Below, piece by piece: positions 52,762 to 61,283 of a stretch of 64,000 nt of DNA; within the stretch, counting starts at the first letter, position 1, and each line of letters begins with the position of its first letter. The DNA comes from CAVTTH01 sp963737545 (GTDB lineage: Bacteria; Verrucomicrobiota; Verrucomicrobiia; Chthoniobacterales; UBA10450): positions 124,001-188,000 of the forward strand of contig CAVTTH010000004.1 in the NCBI GenBank assembly GCA_963737545.1, given 5' to 3'. The translations under genes were made by a program, and so were the position numbers. Under the pieces are notes generated by a model that did not search any database, was not told the DNA's origin, and was given only the letters and a program-made list of their open reading frames with translations.

Positions 52762-53846
52762 ATGGCGCGCCGCGGGAATTCTGTTATTGGCATCGACCTG
52801 GGGAAACACTCGTTCAAGGGATACACCTACAACGCAAAAGCGACTCGCGGTTTGTGCTCACCGGCTTCGCCACCAGAGAGGTCCCGGGCGAGACGTTGAC
52901 CACCGAGGAACTTTCGCAACAGATTAAACTTTTGCTCCGCGAACTCGGCGGCGGCGCGAAGAATTGCGCGTTGGCGGTTTCTGACCCGGAAGCGTTGCTA
53001 CGAATCATAGAGCAGCCGAATACCCCGGTGGACTTGCTTCGAAACGCCCTGCGATTGAACGGTCTCGCCGTCCTCAATCAGGAGTGCAAGGATTTCGTTC
53101 TCGATTGTGCCCCCGTCGTTGCGAGCAGCGCTCCTGGAGAGAATGTCAACGGCGCTGGGGCTGACGGCGGATCGGGAAACATTGCGATCCAAAGCGGAGT
53201 AATGGTCAAAACCAAGTATCTCGTCGCAGGCTTGCTGCGTCCGTTGGTCAAACAAATATCCGAAGCAGTAAACAAGACGCGTGTTTCTGCGGATATCTTG
53301 CAGCTTGCCCCAGTCTGTTCGTTCAATGCCTTCGAACTGGCCTATCCTGAAATTTTCGCCGAGGACGCCTTCCTCCTCCTCGACATGGGCCATTTGCAAA
53401 GCACTGTCCTCATCGGGAACAAGAAAGAATTGGTCCTTGTTCGCAGCATCGATTACGGCGGCAAGTTCCTCACCCAAATGTTGACCGCCGATGGCGCGCT
53501 CGACGCCAGGGCCGCCCACCTCCTGATTCAAGAGGGCGACGCGGGCATCGCGGAAATTTGCCGCGGCTCACTTGCCCGTCTGGCCACGGAAGTGCGCAAC
53601 TCGATCGGGTTCTTTGAAGGACAGCGCGAGGAGAGCATCAACAAGATCTTTGTTTCGGGAGGCCTGGCCCGGGCCGAGATCATTCTCCAAACTTTGAGCG
53701 ACGAACTGGGACTTCCCTGCGAAATCTGGGACCCACTCGAAACTTGCGAGGTCGCGCTACCCCCGGCGAAGCGCCAGGAATTACCGCATCAGTTCGTCTC
53801 GCTCAACGTCGCCTGCGGCGCAGCCTTTGAATACCTGAGAACCTAA
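52762..53846 (+). CDS. pilM: Type IV pilus assembly ATPase-like PilM, split by a one-base frameshift
   Basis: Actin-like cytoplasmic partner of PilN/PilO. The N-terminal frame starts at an ATG (52762) with MARRGNSVIGIDLGKHSFK, the nucleotide-binding phosphate-1 region. The main frame continues at RFVLTGFATREVPGE and includes LLLDMGHLQSTVLIGNKKELVLVRSIDYGG and FVSGGLARAEIILQ. Adding one G to the GGG at about 52819 gives KHSFKGIHLQRKSDSRFVLTGF, a natural join, so one base is probably missing. About 361 residues. It heads the pilMNOP operon. Confidence 0.88.
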
Positions 53847-53852
53847 CCAGAC

Positions 53853-54509
53853 ATGGCATTGACTCTCAACCTCCTGCATGAGGAGATTTTAGAACAGAGG
53901 CAACGGCAACGCGATCCTCTGAAGATCGGCATGATGGTCATCGGGGCACTCGCCGCCGTACTTTTCGTTTACTATCTTTGGAACGCTTACCGAACACTCG
54001 AGGTCAAGAGTCGATTGAGCGCCGTCCAGCACGAGTGGACGAAGATAGAACCAGCAGTAACCGCGGCGAAGAAACGTTCCGTGGAGTTGACTCAAATCAT
54101 CAATACTACACGGGTTCTCGATGGGTTTATCGACAGCCGCTTCTACTGGGCACCGTTCTTGGAGAGCCTTTCGCGTTGTGTCGCCCCGAATACGCAGCTG
54201 ACCAGTGTCGAGGGCTCGGTGACTGCTGAAAAGAAAGTTGTAACGGTAATCGTAGAAGGTGTGGCAGCCGGCCGTGAGCCGCGGGCCGATGCCGAGGACC
54301 TTCGTCAACTTCTGCTCGAACAACTCTCCCGGCGCTACAGCGACGTGAAGGTTGAGTTCAAGACACTCGAGGATCTCGACACCATTGTGGCGGTCGGCGG
54401 AAACAGCATGGCCATGTCACGTTACGTTCTCAATGTGAGCTTCAATCCGGCGAGCGCGGCCGCAAGAGCCGCTGCTGCTTCACCCACCCCCAGAGCCACC
54501 AGACGATGA
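53853..54509 (+). CDS. pilN: PilN-like inner-membrane protein
   Basis: 218 residues. A short N-terminal tail with LNLLHEEILEQRQRQ, the PilN motif that binds PilM, precedes one membrane helix (IGMMVIGALAAVLFVYYLW), a coiled coil (about 55-100) and a ferredoxin-like domain (VAPNTQLTSVEGSVTAEKKVVTVIVEGVA). It begins 6 bases after pilM and overlaps pilO by 4 bases. An alanine-rich tail follows. Confidence 0.85.
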   Translation: MALTLNLLHEEILEQRQRQRDPLKIGMMVIGALAAVLFVYYLWNAYRTLEVKSRLSAVQHEWTKIEPAVTAAKKRSVELTQIINTTRVLDGFIDSRFYWAPFLESLSRCVAPNTQLTSVEGSVTAEKKVVTVIVEGVAAGREPRADAEDLRQLLLEQLSRRYSDVKVEFKTLEDLDTIVAVGGNSMAMSRYVLNVSFNPASAAARAAAASPTPRATRR

Positions 54510-55075
54510 AATCGATTACGCTGACCAAGGATCAAATTCAGAAACTCTCGCTCAGCGCGATGGGCTTTGTCGCCGTGCTCTACATCTACTTCAGTTTCTT
54601 CCTCGGCCCTCTCAACCGGAGTCGCGCATCGATGCAGGGAAAGATCAATGATCTGCAAGCGAAGCTGGCCTCTTCCAAAAGCGATTTAAGCAAAGCCTCG
54701 ACTCTCGATCGACAGGCCAGTGCAGCGACCACCCGCTTTGCTGCGCTGAAAGCGATGACCCCGGAAGGAGCGCCGATCGCCTGGTTTCCGCCGCGGATCA
54801 AGACATTCTTCGCCAACCAGCGCATCGACAAAGCGGTCGCGCGCCTCGACAACAACATCGAGTTCAAAGAGCCCGAGCTGGCCGCGTGGGCCAAGTACAA
54901 CTGGTTTGTTGATCTGCCTCAGGTCGATTTCGCCGCATTGGGTACAGCGATCGCGGAACTGGAGAACACCGAGCCGCTCTTGTCGATTATGCGATTAAGC
55001 ATTCACGCAGTTCCGGAAGATCCGCAATTCCAACAAGTCAACTTCTCCGCTGCAACCGTTATCGAAAAACGATGA
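54506..55075 (+). CDS. pilO: PilO-like inner-membrane protein
   Basis: 189 residues. One N-terminal membrane helix (MGFVAVLYIYFSFFLG) is followed by a coiled coil (SRASMQGKINDLQAKLASSKSDLS) and a small periplasmic domain with LPQVDFAALGTAIAELENTEPLLSIMRLSIHAV. It overlaps both neighbours by 4 bases. Assigned from operon order and topology. Confidence 0.82.
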   Translation: MKSITLTKDQIQKLSLSAMGFVAVLYIYFSFFLGPLNRSRASMQGKINDLQAKLASSKSDLSKASTLDRQASAATTRFAALKAMTPEGAPIAWFPPRIKTFFANQRIDKAVARLDNNIEFKEPELAAWAKYNWFVDLPQVDFAALGTAIAELENTEPLLSIMRLSIHAVPEDPQFQQVNFSAATVIEKR

Positions 55076-55482
55076 AGACACTTCCTCTTTCCCTCCTGTT
55101 CCTTCTCGCGGCTCTCAGTGCGGTTGGCGCGGCCGATACTCCGCCGGCGATTCGTGCAAAAACGGAATCGAACTTTGATCTCGAAAGCGATAGCCGCAAT
55201 CCTTTCTGGCCGATCGGCTGGAAACCCGTGGCCAAGGTGAAGGAGAGCACCGAGCGCGCCGGACCCAACATCCTGCCCGCCGCGTTTGCCGTTACCTCCA
55301 TCATGCTCGACCCCGGTGCGCATTTCGCGATCATCAATGGCAAGACCATGACGGAAGGACAGCAGTTCGGATTGCAGCTCGGCAATCAAACCTACCAGCT
55401 CACAGTCAAATCGATTGAAGATGGTCAGGTCATCCTGATGCGACGAGATCAGGAAATCATCGTACCTTTGCGGCGCAAATAG
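55072..55482 (+). CDS. pilP: PilP/GspC-like periplasmic protein
   Basis: 136 residues. Signal peptide MKTLPLSLLFLLAALSAVGAA. A short linker with SRNPFWPIGW (the N-P-F pattern typical of the PilP/GspC homology domain) leads to ILPAAFAVTSIMLDPGAHFAIINGKTMTEGQQFGL and a beta-rich end (QTYQLTVKSIEDGQVILMRRDQEIIVPL). No lipobox is seen, unlike many PilP proteins. The operon ends here; no pilQ secretin gene follows. Confidence 0.75.
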   Translation: MKTLPLSLLFLLAALSAVGAADTPPAIRAKTESNFDLESDSRNPFWPIGWKPVAKVKESTERAGPNILPAAFAVTSIMLDPGAHFAIINGKTMTEGQQFGLQLGNQTYQLTVKSIEDGQVILMRRDQEIIVPLRRK

Positions 55483-55535
55483 CGGCGATCACTTTCCTGT
55501 CGCCGTGGACAGTGCACCGACGATTCGAAAGGCGA

Positions 55536-56021
55536 TCAGTGTCCGTCGTTAATCTGGAGATCGGGGTTACTGATCGCGGTCAATCTCCAATTCCACGGTT
55601 TGCCAGAATCCCGGCGCCACCGCAATGCAAAAGGCGTTCCCAACGAATTAATACGCTCCTTAATCAAGGCCATCGCTTCGCCCTCTTCTCCATCCACCTT
55701 GATCATCGCCGTCCAAAACCCATCGCCACCGTGTTCGCGGACCTGTGAATTGAGCGACGTTATCTTCAGGTCACGGGTGTAGCGAGAAACCTCCCGAAGG
55801 CGCATGAGAAACTGTTCGCGATCGTCGCCCCACGTATCCCTGAAATCAGTTCCGATAAATTCTGGCAACGCCGCCCAATTTCTATTCTGAATCTGAGCGA
55901 TGAAATGCGCGCTGTGCAGTTGGATCTGACGCTCCGGCTGCCAGAGCCAGGCGAGATACATCCCGAGAATAAGAGCGCAAAGAGCGCCCGTCACGAAACC
56001 GCCTCGGAAATTGGAGCGCAT
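55536..56021 (-). CDS. Membrane-anchored protein of unknown function
   Basis: 161 residues. The N-terminal anchor is GGFVTGALCALILGMYLAWLW. The rest is soluble and acidic/aromatic (HFIAQIQNRNWAALPEFIGTDF, FWTAMIKVDGEEGEAMALIKERINSLGTPFALRWRRD), with the look of a small SnoaL/NTF2-like fold. It opposes pilP and rppH; its start lies about 50 bases before the rppH start on the other strand. No family assigned. Confidence 0.6.
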   Translation of the reverse strand: MRSNFRGGFVTGALCALILGMYLAWLWQPERQIQLHSAHFIAQIQNRNWAALPEFIGTDFRDTWGDDREQFLMRLREVSRYTRDLKITSLNSQVREHGGDGFWTAMIKVDGEEGEAMALIKERINSLGTPFALRWRRDSGKPWNWRLTAISNPDLQINDGH

Positions 56022-56072
56022 CGGGAAATCCTACCCACACTTGATGCGATCGCCATTCCTTGCGCCGATCAG

Positions 56073-56609
56073 ATGCTTTTCGGACTGGATTCGGGTAGGT
56101 TCCTCGAAATGATCTACCGACCGGCTGTGGCGGGTATTATCCAGAGTGGTGACGGGCGGATCTTGATCTGCGAAAGATTGGATATCCCCGGTGCATGGCA
56201 ATTCCCGCAGGGAGGAATCGAGCCTAACGAGTCCAGGAAAGAAGCTCTCGCGCGCGAATTGCTGGAGGAACTCTCCCTTCCTCCTCATGCCTACCGCATC
56301 ATCAAATCGAAAGGGCCCTACCGATACAAATTCCCGGCCGGTCAGACCAAGCGCGGATTTCATGGTCAGGCCCATCATTATTTCCTGGTTCGGCTACTTG
56401 ATTCAAACACCTGCGTGGACGTAAAGAGCAGCCACCCGGAGTTTCGAGCAATTTGTTGGATTGAGCCTGCCGACTTCCGACTCGCCTGGTTGCCGCCAAT
56501 GAAGCGCGGCGCCTATCGGCAAGTCCTCCGCGATTTCTTTAACGTAAGACTCGACGATCAGAATATTGCGGTTGACGCCCGGCCTTTGAAGGGGCATGAA
56601 GCGTGCTGA
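56073..56609 (+). CDS. rppH: RppH-like NUDIX RNA pyrophosphohydrolase
   Basis: Removes pyrophosphate from mRNA 5' ends and so starts decay, by family. 178 residues from the ATG at 56073, close to the E. coli size; an ATG at 56109 (MIYRPAVAGII) is also plausible. The Nudix box G-x5-E-x7-REUxEExGU is visible in GGIEPNESRKEALARELLEELSL. The RppH-typical WQFPQGGIEP and YRYKFPAG, GQAHHYFLVRL follow. In-frame codons upstream to 55905 overlap the opposite gene and look non-coding. Confidence 0.9.
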   Translation: MLFGLDSGRFLEMIYRPAVAGIIQSGDGRILICERLDIPGAWQFPQGGIEPNESRKEALARELLEELSLPPHAYRIIKSKGPYRYKFPAGQTKRGFHGQAHHYFLVRLLDSNTCVDVKSSHPEFRAICWIEPADFRLAWLPPMKRGAYRQVLRDFFNVRLDDQNIAVDARPLKGHEAC

Positions 56610-56729
56610 TTCTAATTTGTCCACCTTTATGCTGACTGTTGGTTCTTTCGCGATCGCGTTTTTTGCAATCCTGGGATGCGTTTGGTTTGCTTGTTTGAAC
56701 GACAGTGATCAGATGTAGAAGGTTAGCCT

Positions 56730-57533
56730 ATGCTCGATCATGAGGATCTAAAGTGGATCGCCACTACTTCGACCGAGCTGAACGCGATGCTCCAGCAGAT
56801 CGCGCGCTACTCTGATCTCGCGCGACAGCACAAAGGAGAGCACAACTACGTCGATTTGCTCGGTGGGCGCGTCGAAGCCGCTGCAAAAACCGCACAAGCG
56901 CTTTTCGACCGCGTCACATCGAAGATCCTCGCGGAGCCCGGCACCAAGACGGGTTCGACGCCAGAAGCATCGCGCACGCCTGCATTTACTGTCGTTCGAC
57001 CGGCGGATTCCGCCGGCGAAAGGTCTCAGGGAACCGCTTCCAAACCTGCGGCGTCAAAAGCGTCCTCCATTTCCACTCCAACCGCAGTGGATTCAGGCGA
57101 ATCTCGGTCCGTCCCGGCAGCGTCCAAAATCCTGAATCCTGGTGGAAGCAAAGAACTGATCCTGCTGGTCGATGACGAGGTTACAATCGCCGAACTCGGG
57201 TCGGAGATGCTTACAGAAGAAGGTTACAAAGTCATCGTCGCGCCTGATGGATTCGAGGCACTAAGGATTTACAAGGAGATCGGCAACCAGATCGGCCTGG
57301 TCATTCTGGACTTCTTTCTCCCGGTGATGGATGGCGATGCAGTCTTCGACGAACTCCGCGCCCTCAATCCGCAAATCGATGTCGTGTTGAGCAGCGGGTT
57401 CGCCGAACAAGGCAAGCTCGGCGCGATGCTCGCGCTGGGCTTGCGGGGTTTCATACCAAAACCTTATACGCGGGAGAAATTGCTCGCGCAGGTGCGTTCC
57501 ACGCTCGACACTCCGCGACAGGGAGCGCGCTAG
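56730..57533 (+). CDS. Response regulator with an N-terminal helical region
   Basis: 267 residues. The first 75 (MLDHEDLKWIATTSTELNAMLQQIARYSDLA, KTAQALFDRVTSKI) resemble a histidine-kinase dimerisation stub without a clear phospho-histidine. A 65-residue Pro/Ser/Ala-rich linker follows. Residues about 145-260 form a CheY-like receiver: ILLVDDE (acidic pair), VILDFFLPVMDG with the phospho-aspartate, SSGFA, and PKPYT with the conserved lysine. No DNA-binding output domain. It lies upstream of two PilT genes and may regulate retraction. Confidence 0.88.
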   Translation: MLDHEDLKWIATTSTELNAMLQQIARYSDLARQHKGEHNYVDLLGGRVEAAAKTAQALFDRVTSKILAEPGTKTGSTPEASRTPAFTVVRPADSAGERSQGTASKPAASKASSISTPTAVDSGESRSVPAASKILNPGGSKELILLVDDEVTIAELGSEMLTEEGYKVIVAPDGFEALRIYKEIGNQIGLVILDFFLPVMDGDAVFDELRALNPQIDVVLSSGFAEQGKLGAMLALGLRGFIPKPYTREKLLAQVRSTLDTPRQGAR

Positions 57534-57699
57534 AGGAGATCAAAACCGGACGGCAGCGTTCAGCAAACGCGGTGCGTCAATAAGTAGTCGGGCTCAACCC
57601 GAGGCACTTGCTTCGTCGCCCAGTCCAGCCTGGTCGCCTTTGCGTCCGGACAAAACACCGCTGCTGGCATCAATTTAGCTCTACCTAAAGAGGACGCCC

Positions 57700-58776
57700 A
57701 TGGCCCGAATTGACGCATTCTTCAAACTGATGGCCGAGCAGAAGGCCTCCGACCTTCATCTTTCCTCCGGAAACCCGCCAATGCTCCGGATCAACGGTGA
57801 TCTGGTTCGCGTCGATTTCCCAGCGATGGCAAATGACGACCTCAAAGCGATGGTCTATGAGATCGCGCCAGAAGGGAAGATCAAAGTCTTCGAAGAAACC
57901 TCCGACGTCGATTTCGGCTACGAGGTTCCCGGTGACGCGCGTTATCGCGCAAATTTCTTTCAGCAAAAAGCCGGCATCTCCGCGGTCTTCCGCCTGATTC
58001 CCTCCAATGTGCTAACCGTCGATGAACTGGGTCTGCCGCCCGTCTTGAAAAAATTTCCGCTGTTAAAAAAGGGCCTCATTCTCGTAACCGGTCCCACTGG
58101 TTCCGGCAAATCCACCACGCTCGCGGCCATGATGGATTACGCGAATTTGATGCGGCACGACCACATCATCACGGTCGAGGACCCGATCGAGTTTGTGCAC
58201 CGCAGTCAAAACTGCCTCGTCCAGCACCGCGAAGTCGGGATGCACACGCGTTCTTTCGCCGCCGCCCTGCGCGGCGCTCTCCGTGAGGATCCGGACGTTC
58301 TGCTCGTCGGTGAAATGCGCGACCTCGAAACGATCGAACTCGCCCTCACCGCGGCTGCGACCGGTCACCTCGTTTTCGGAACGTTGCACACCTCGAGCGC
58401 CTCAAAAGCCGTCGATCGTGTCATTGATATCTTTCCCGCCAATCAGCAAAACCAAATTCGCGCCACGCTCGCGGAATCGCTCAAGGGCGTGATTGCACAA
58501 AATCTTTTCAAACGCATCGACAAACCGGGCCGGCTCGCTGCGCTCGAAATCCTCGTCGTCGATACCGCGATCGCGAACCTCGTGCGTGAGGCGAAGACAC
58601 ACCAGATCCCCGGCATGATTCAGGTCGGGAAGAAAAAGGGGAATCAGCCGCTCGACGACGCGATCATGGAGCATCTGCGCCAGGCCCGCATCTCGCCCGA
58701 AGAAGCTTACGATAAGTGCGCTGATAAGAAGAAGTTTCGGCCGTTTCTGAAGACGCCGCCCCCGGACGAGGACTAA
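57700..58776 (+). CDS. pilT: Type IV pilus retraction ATPase PilT
   Basis: Hexameric ATPase that depolymerises pili for twitching and DNA uptake. 358 residues. N-terminal PAS-like domain (SDLHLSSGNPPMLRINGDL), Walker A GPTGSGKSTT at residues 131-140, Asp box (EDPIEF), Walker B (DVLLVGEMRDLETI), His box (GTLHTSSA) and the PilT-specific AIxNLxRE motif near the C-terminus (AIANLVREAKTHQIPGM). A 57690-region spacer of 160 bases separates it from the response regulator; it is 19 bases from the second ATPase. Confidence 0.96.
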   Translation: MARIDAFFKLMAEQKASDLHLSSGNPPMLRINGDLVRVDFPAMANDDLKAMVYEIAPEGKIKVFEETSDVDFGYEVPGDARYRANFFQQKAGISAVFRLIPSNVLTVDELGLPPVLKKFPLLKKGLILVTGPTGSGKSTTLAAMMDYANLMRHDHIITVEDPIEFVHRSQNCLVQHREVGMHTRSFAAALRGALREDPDVLLVGEMRDLETIELALTAAATGHLVFGTLHTSSASKAVDRVIDIFPANQQNQIRATLAESLKGVIAQNLFKRIDKPGRLAALEILVVDTAIANLVREAKTHQIPGMIQVGKKKGNQPLDDAIMEHLRQARISPEEAYDKCADKKKFRPFLKTPPPDED

Positions 58777-58795
58777 GAAGCAAGGATATCCCATC

Positions 58796-59962
58796 ATGCG
58801 CATTCCGGAATTAGAAAAAATTCTTTCGGCGATGCTCGCCACTTACAATGGCATCTCCGATCTAAACATGTCGGTAGGCCGTCCGCTCCAGGTGGAAGAC
58901 TTCGGCGACCTAAAACCGGTCACGCTCGATCCGCCGATCGAACGTCTCACTCCCTACCAAACCGAGCAGATCGCGCTTGCCCTCATGCAAGGCAACCGCC
59001 GCCTGATGTATGACTTTCTCACCACCGGATCGTGTGATTGCAGTTATGCGCTGAACGAGGAAGCGCGCTTTCGCGTTAATATTTTCCGGCAGCAGGGTCA
59101 TTTCTCGATCGTGATGCGGAAATTGCAGGCTCAAATTCCGACAATCAAGGATCTGGATCTGCCGCCGATATTTGAGGAAATCGCCAAGGAGAAAACCGGC
59201 CTGGTCCTTGTCACCGGCGCGACCGGAAGCGGCAAAACCACCACGCTGGCAGCCCTGCTCAACGAGATCAACAGCAAGCAAGCCGTGCATGTGGTGACGC
59301 TGGAAGATCCGATTGAGTTTGTGCACACGTCGCAGCTGGCCACCTTTAACCAGCGGGAACTCGGCCACGACTTTAACAACTATCCGAACGGTCTGCGAGC
59401 GGCGTTGCGCCAGGCTCCAAAGATCATTCTGGTCGGTGAAATGCGCGATCGCGCAACCGTGGAAATCGCTCTCATGGCGGCGGAAACCGGGCACCTTGTT
59501 CTGAGCACGCTGCACACAGTTGATGCCGGCCAGACCATCAACCGAATCCTTGGCCTCTTTTCTCTGGGGGAAGAACAACAGATCCGGGTGCGCCTGGCCG
59601 ACACCTTGCGTTACGTCGTGAGCCAGCGGCTCGCGCCACGGAATGGCGGCGGGCGACAGCTCATCACTGAAATCATGGGCCATAATCTGCGCACGATCGA
59701 AACGGTTGCTTTGGGCGAAGGCGAACACCGCTCGTTCTACGAAATCATTGAAGCGAGCGAAACGTTTGGATGGATGACGTTCGATCAATCCATCATGCGC
59801 GCCTACGAAGCCGATTTGATCACCGATGAGACGGCAAAACTGTTTGCCACCAAACGCGCCAAAGTCACGCGAGCGATCGATCTGATCCAAAAAATGCGCG
59901 GACTCGACAGCGACCTCGACTCTGGACTGCGCATGGATATTCCCGCGAACGTTTTCCGCTAA
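58796..59962 (+). CDS. pilU: PilT/PilU-like second retraction ATPase
   Basis: 388 residues, a divergent PilT paralogue. The N-terminal domain is changed (GISDLNMSVGRPLQVEDFGDL). The catalytic parts are intact: Walker A GATGSGKTTT at 141-150, LEDPIEFVHTSQ, Walker B KIILVGEMRDRATV, His box STLHTVDAGQTINRI. The C-terminus lacks the AIxNLxRE motif and ends MDIPANVFR, as in PilU/PilT2. It directly follows pilT and precedes a small associated gene. Probably an accessory retraction ATPase. Confidence 0.9.
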   Translation: MRIPELEKILSAMLATYNGISDLNMSVGRPLQVEDFGDLKPVTLDPPIERLTPYQTEQIALALMQGNRRLMYDFLTTGSCDCSYALNEEARFRVNIFRQQGHFSIVMRKLQAQIPTIKDLDLPPIFEEIAKEKTGLVLVTGATGSGKTTTLAALLNEINSKQAVHVVTLEDPIEFVHTSQLATFNQRELGHDFNNYPNGLRAALRQAPKIILVGEMRDRATVEIALMAAETGHLVLSTLHTVDAGQTINRILGLFSLGEEQQIRVRLADTLRYVVSQRLAPRNGGGRQLITEIMGHNLRTIETVALGEGEHRSFYEIIEASETFGWMTFDQSIMRAYEADLITDETAKLFATKRAKVTRAIDLIQKMRGLDSDLDSGLRMDIPANVFR

Positions 59963-59967
59963 AAACC

Positions 59968-60432
59968 ATGGATCCCGGGACAGAAACGTTTTTCGATTTG
60001 GGCGACAACACGGCGCTGGTGTGCGTGGATCATCAGCAGTACCAGAAGCTCATTGTTCCGCAACTAATCGACATGACGTACAAAGTGCACCTCGGTCTCT
60101 TCGAGGAAGATGTGCTCCTCAAGCTGAAGACATACGCCTATAATGTAGTCATCGTTTACGAGAATTTTAAAGGCTCCACCCTGCAGACAAATCCGATCCT
60201 CGCTGAGCTTGCCTCGCGCCCGGGCGTTGATCGGCGCGATCATTTTGTCGTCCTCCTCAGCCATCGTTTCGCAACGAACGACGCCATGAGTGCATGGGCG
60301 CAAAGCGTTGACCAAATCGTGAACATCGCCGACCTGGCAAACTTCAAGCCGGTCTTGCGACGCGGCGTCGCCCAGCACGCCGAGCAGTATCATCCGTTTC
60401 AGGAAACATTGAAAGCAGTGCAGACCCTCTAG
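59968..60432 (+). CDS. Small protein of unknown function following PilT/PilU
   Basis: 154 residues, no membrane span. It alternates short strands and helices (TALVCVDHQQYQKLIVPQLIDM, YNVVIVYENFKG, DHFVVLLSHRF, QIVNIADLANFKPVLRRGVAQHAEQYHPFQETL), suggesting an alpha/beta or receiver-like fold without phospho-acceptor aspartates. It starts 5 bases after the PilU stop, so it belongs to the same transcript and may regulate the retraction motors. No family recognised. Confidence 0.72.
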   Translation: MDPGTETFFDLGDNTALVCVDHQQYQKLIVPQLIDMTYKVHLGLFEEDVLLKLKTYAYNVVIVYENFKGSTLQTNPILAELASRPGVDRRDHFVVLLSHRFATNDAMSAWAQSVDQIVNIADLANFKPVLRRGVAQHAEQYHPFQETLKAVQTL

Positions 60433-60603
60433 GGAGCGCGCTGACAGGTCGAGCAAACTCCGGCGCCTCACCGGTGATCTAAAATCGGTCGCGATTTGGA
60501 CGCACAGCGGGTTTCAATTTGCAATCGAAAACTGTCGCCGCGCGAAATTATTTTCCCGCAACATTCTTGAACGTTGGTTGCGATCTGAACGCGACGGAAT
60601 ATC

Positions 60604-61140
60604 ATGGAGCATCACTTTATGAAGCTCGTTCATTGGGTGCGGTTTACCTGGGATTTGGCGAAGCTTCCTCCATTGACCTGCAAATTGCCGCAGCATTATC
60701 AGATCGCGCCCGCGACGCGGGAAGAAGAAAACGAGCTGCGTCAGGTCATCTCTCGCTCGTTCGTTCTGGACGCGACTTGGAATCCTGCAATGCAACAAGT
60801 GATGCAGATGATTGAAAGCTGGCTGGACGAGGCGTTCGCCACGCCGTCGACCATTTTTCTGGCTCTCCGCCACGGATTGCGGATCATCGGCGTGTCCGTT
60901 CTGTTACCGTTTCCGTCGGGGGAAAACCATCTCACGCCGGGGCCGTGTGTCCTCGTCGAATACCGAAATCGCGGGTTCGGGACAAGTCTGCTCGAACATT
61001 CATTGCAGGCACTCCGAGAGGCAGGCGTGTCACGCGCAAGCACAATTTCCAAGGAGAACGCGCCGGTCGCCCGGTTTCTCTATCCGAAGTTTAGCGGTGT
61101 CCTCGCGCCGAACGATCACACGCCGTTGCTAGCGGCCTAG
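60604..61140 (+). CDS. GNAT-like acetyltransferase
   Basis: 178 residues. The N-terminus is unlike a classic GNAT (MEHHFMKLVHWVRFTWDLAK), but the core is present: REEENELRQVISRSF, GLRIIGVSVLLPF, then a shortened acetyl-CoA loop CVLVEYRNRGFGTSLLEHSLQALREAG (R-x-x-G-x-G) and ISKENAPVARFLYPKFSG. An ATG at 60604 starts the frame. Substrate unknown. It stands alone between the pilT group and the large secreted protein. Confidence 0.8.
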   Translation: MEHHFMKLVHWVRFTWDLAKLPPLTCKLPQHYQIAPATREEENELRQVISRSFVLDATWNPAMQQVMQMIESWLDEAFATPSTIFLALRHGLRIIGVSVLLPFPSGENHLTPGPCVLVEYRNRGFGTSLLEHSLQALREAGVSRASTISKENAPVARFLYPKFSGVLAPNDHTPLLAA

Positions 61141-61283
61141 GAGACCGGGCTGTTCGGCGCGCACTTGCGCGTCGCCATCACTGAACGGAGAATCTCGGGG
61201 TGGAATTGGCCACGCGAGGGAAGCAGGGAAGTGACGCAACATCTGATGAGGACCGGAGCTGTGCGTTCCCCTCACGACGCAGG

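Noticed and set aside
58910..59890. 326-codon minus-strand frame opposite the PilU-like gene
   Set aside because: Same reason: shadow of a strongly conserved ATPase with intact Walker motifs on the plus strand.
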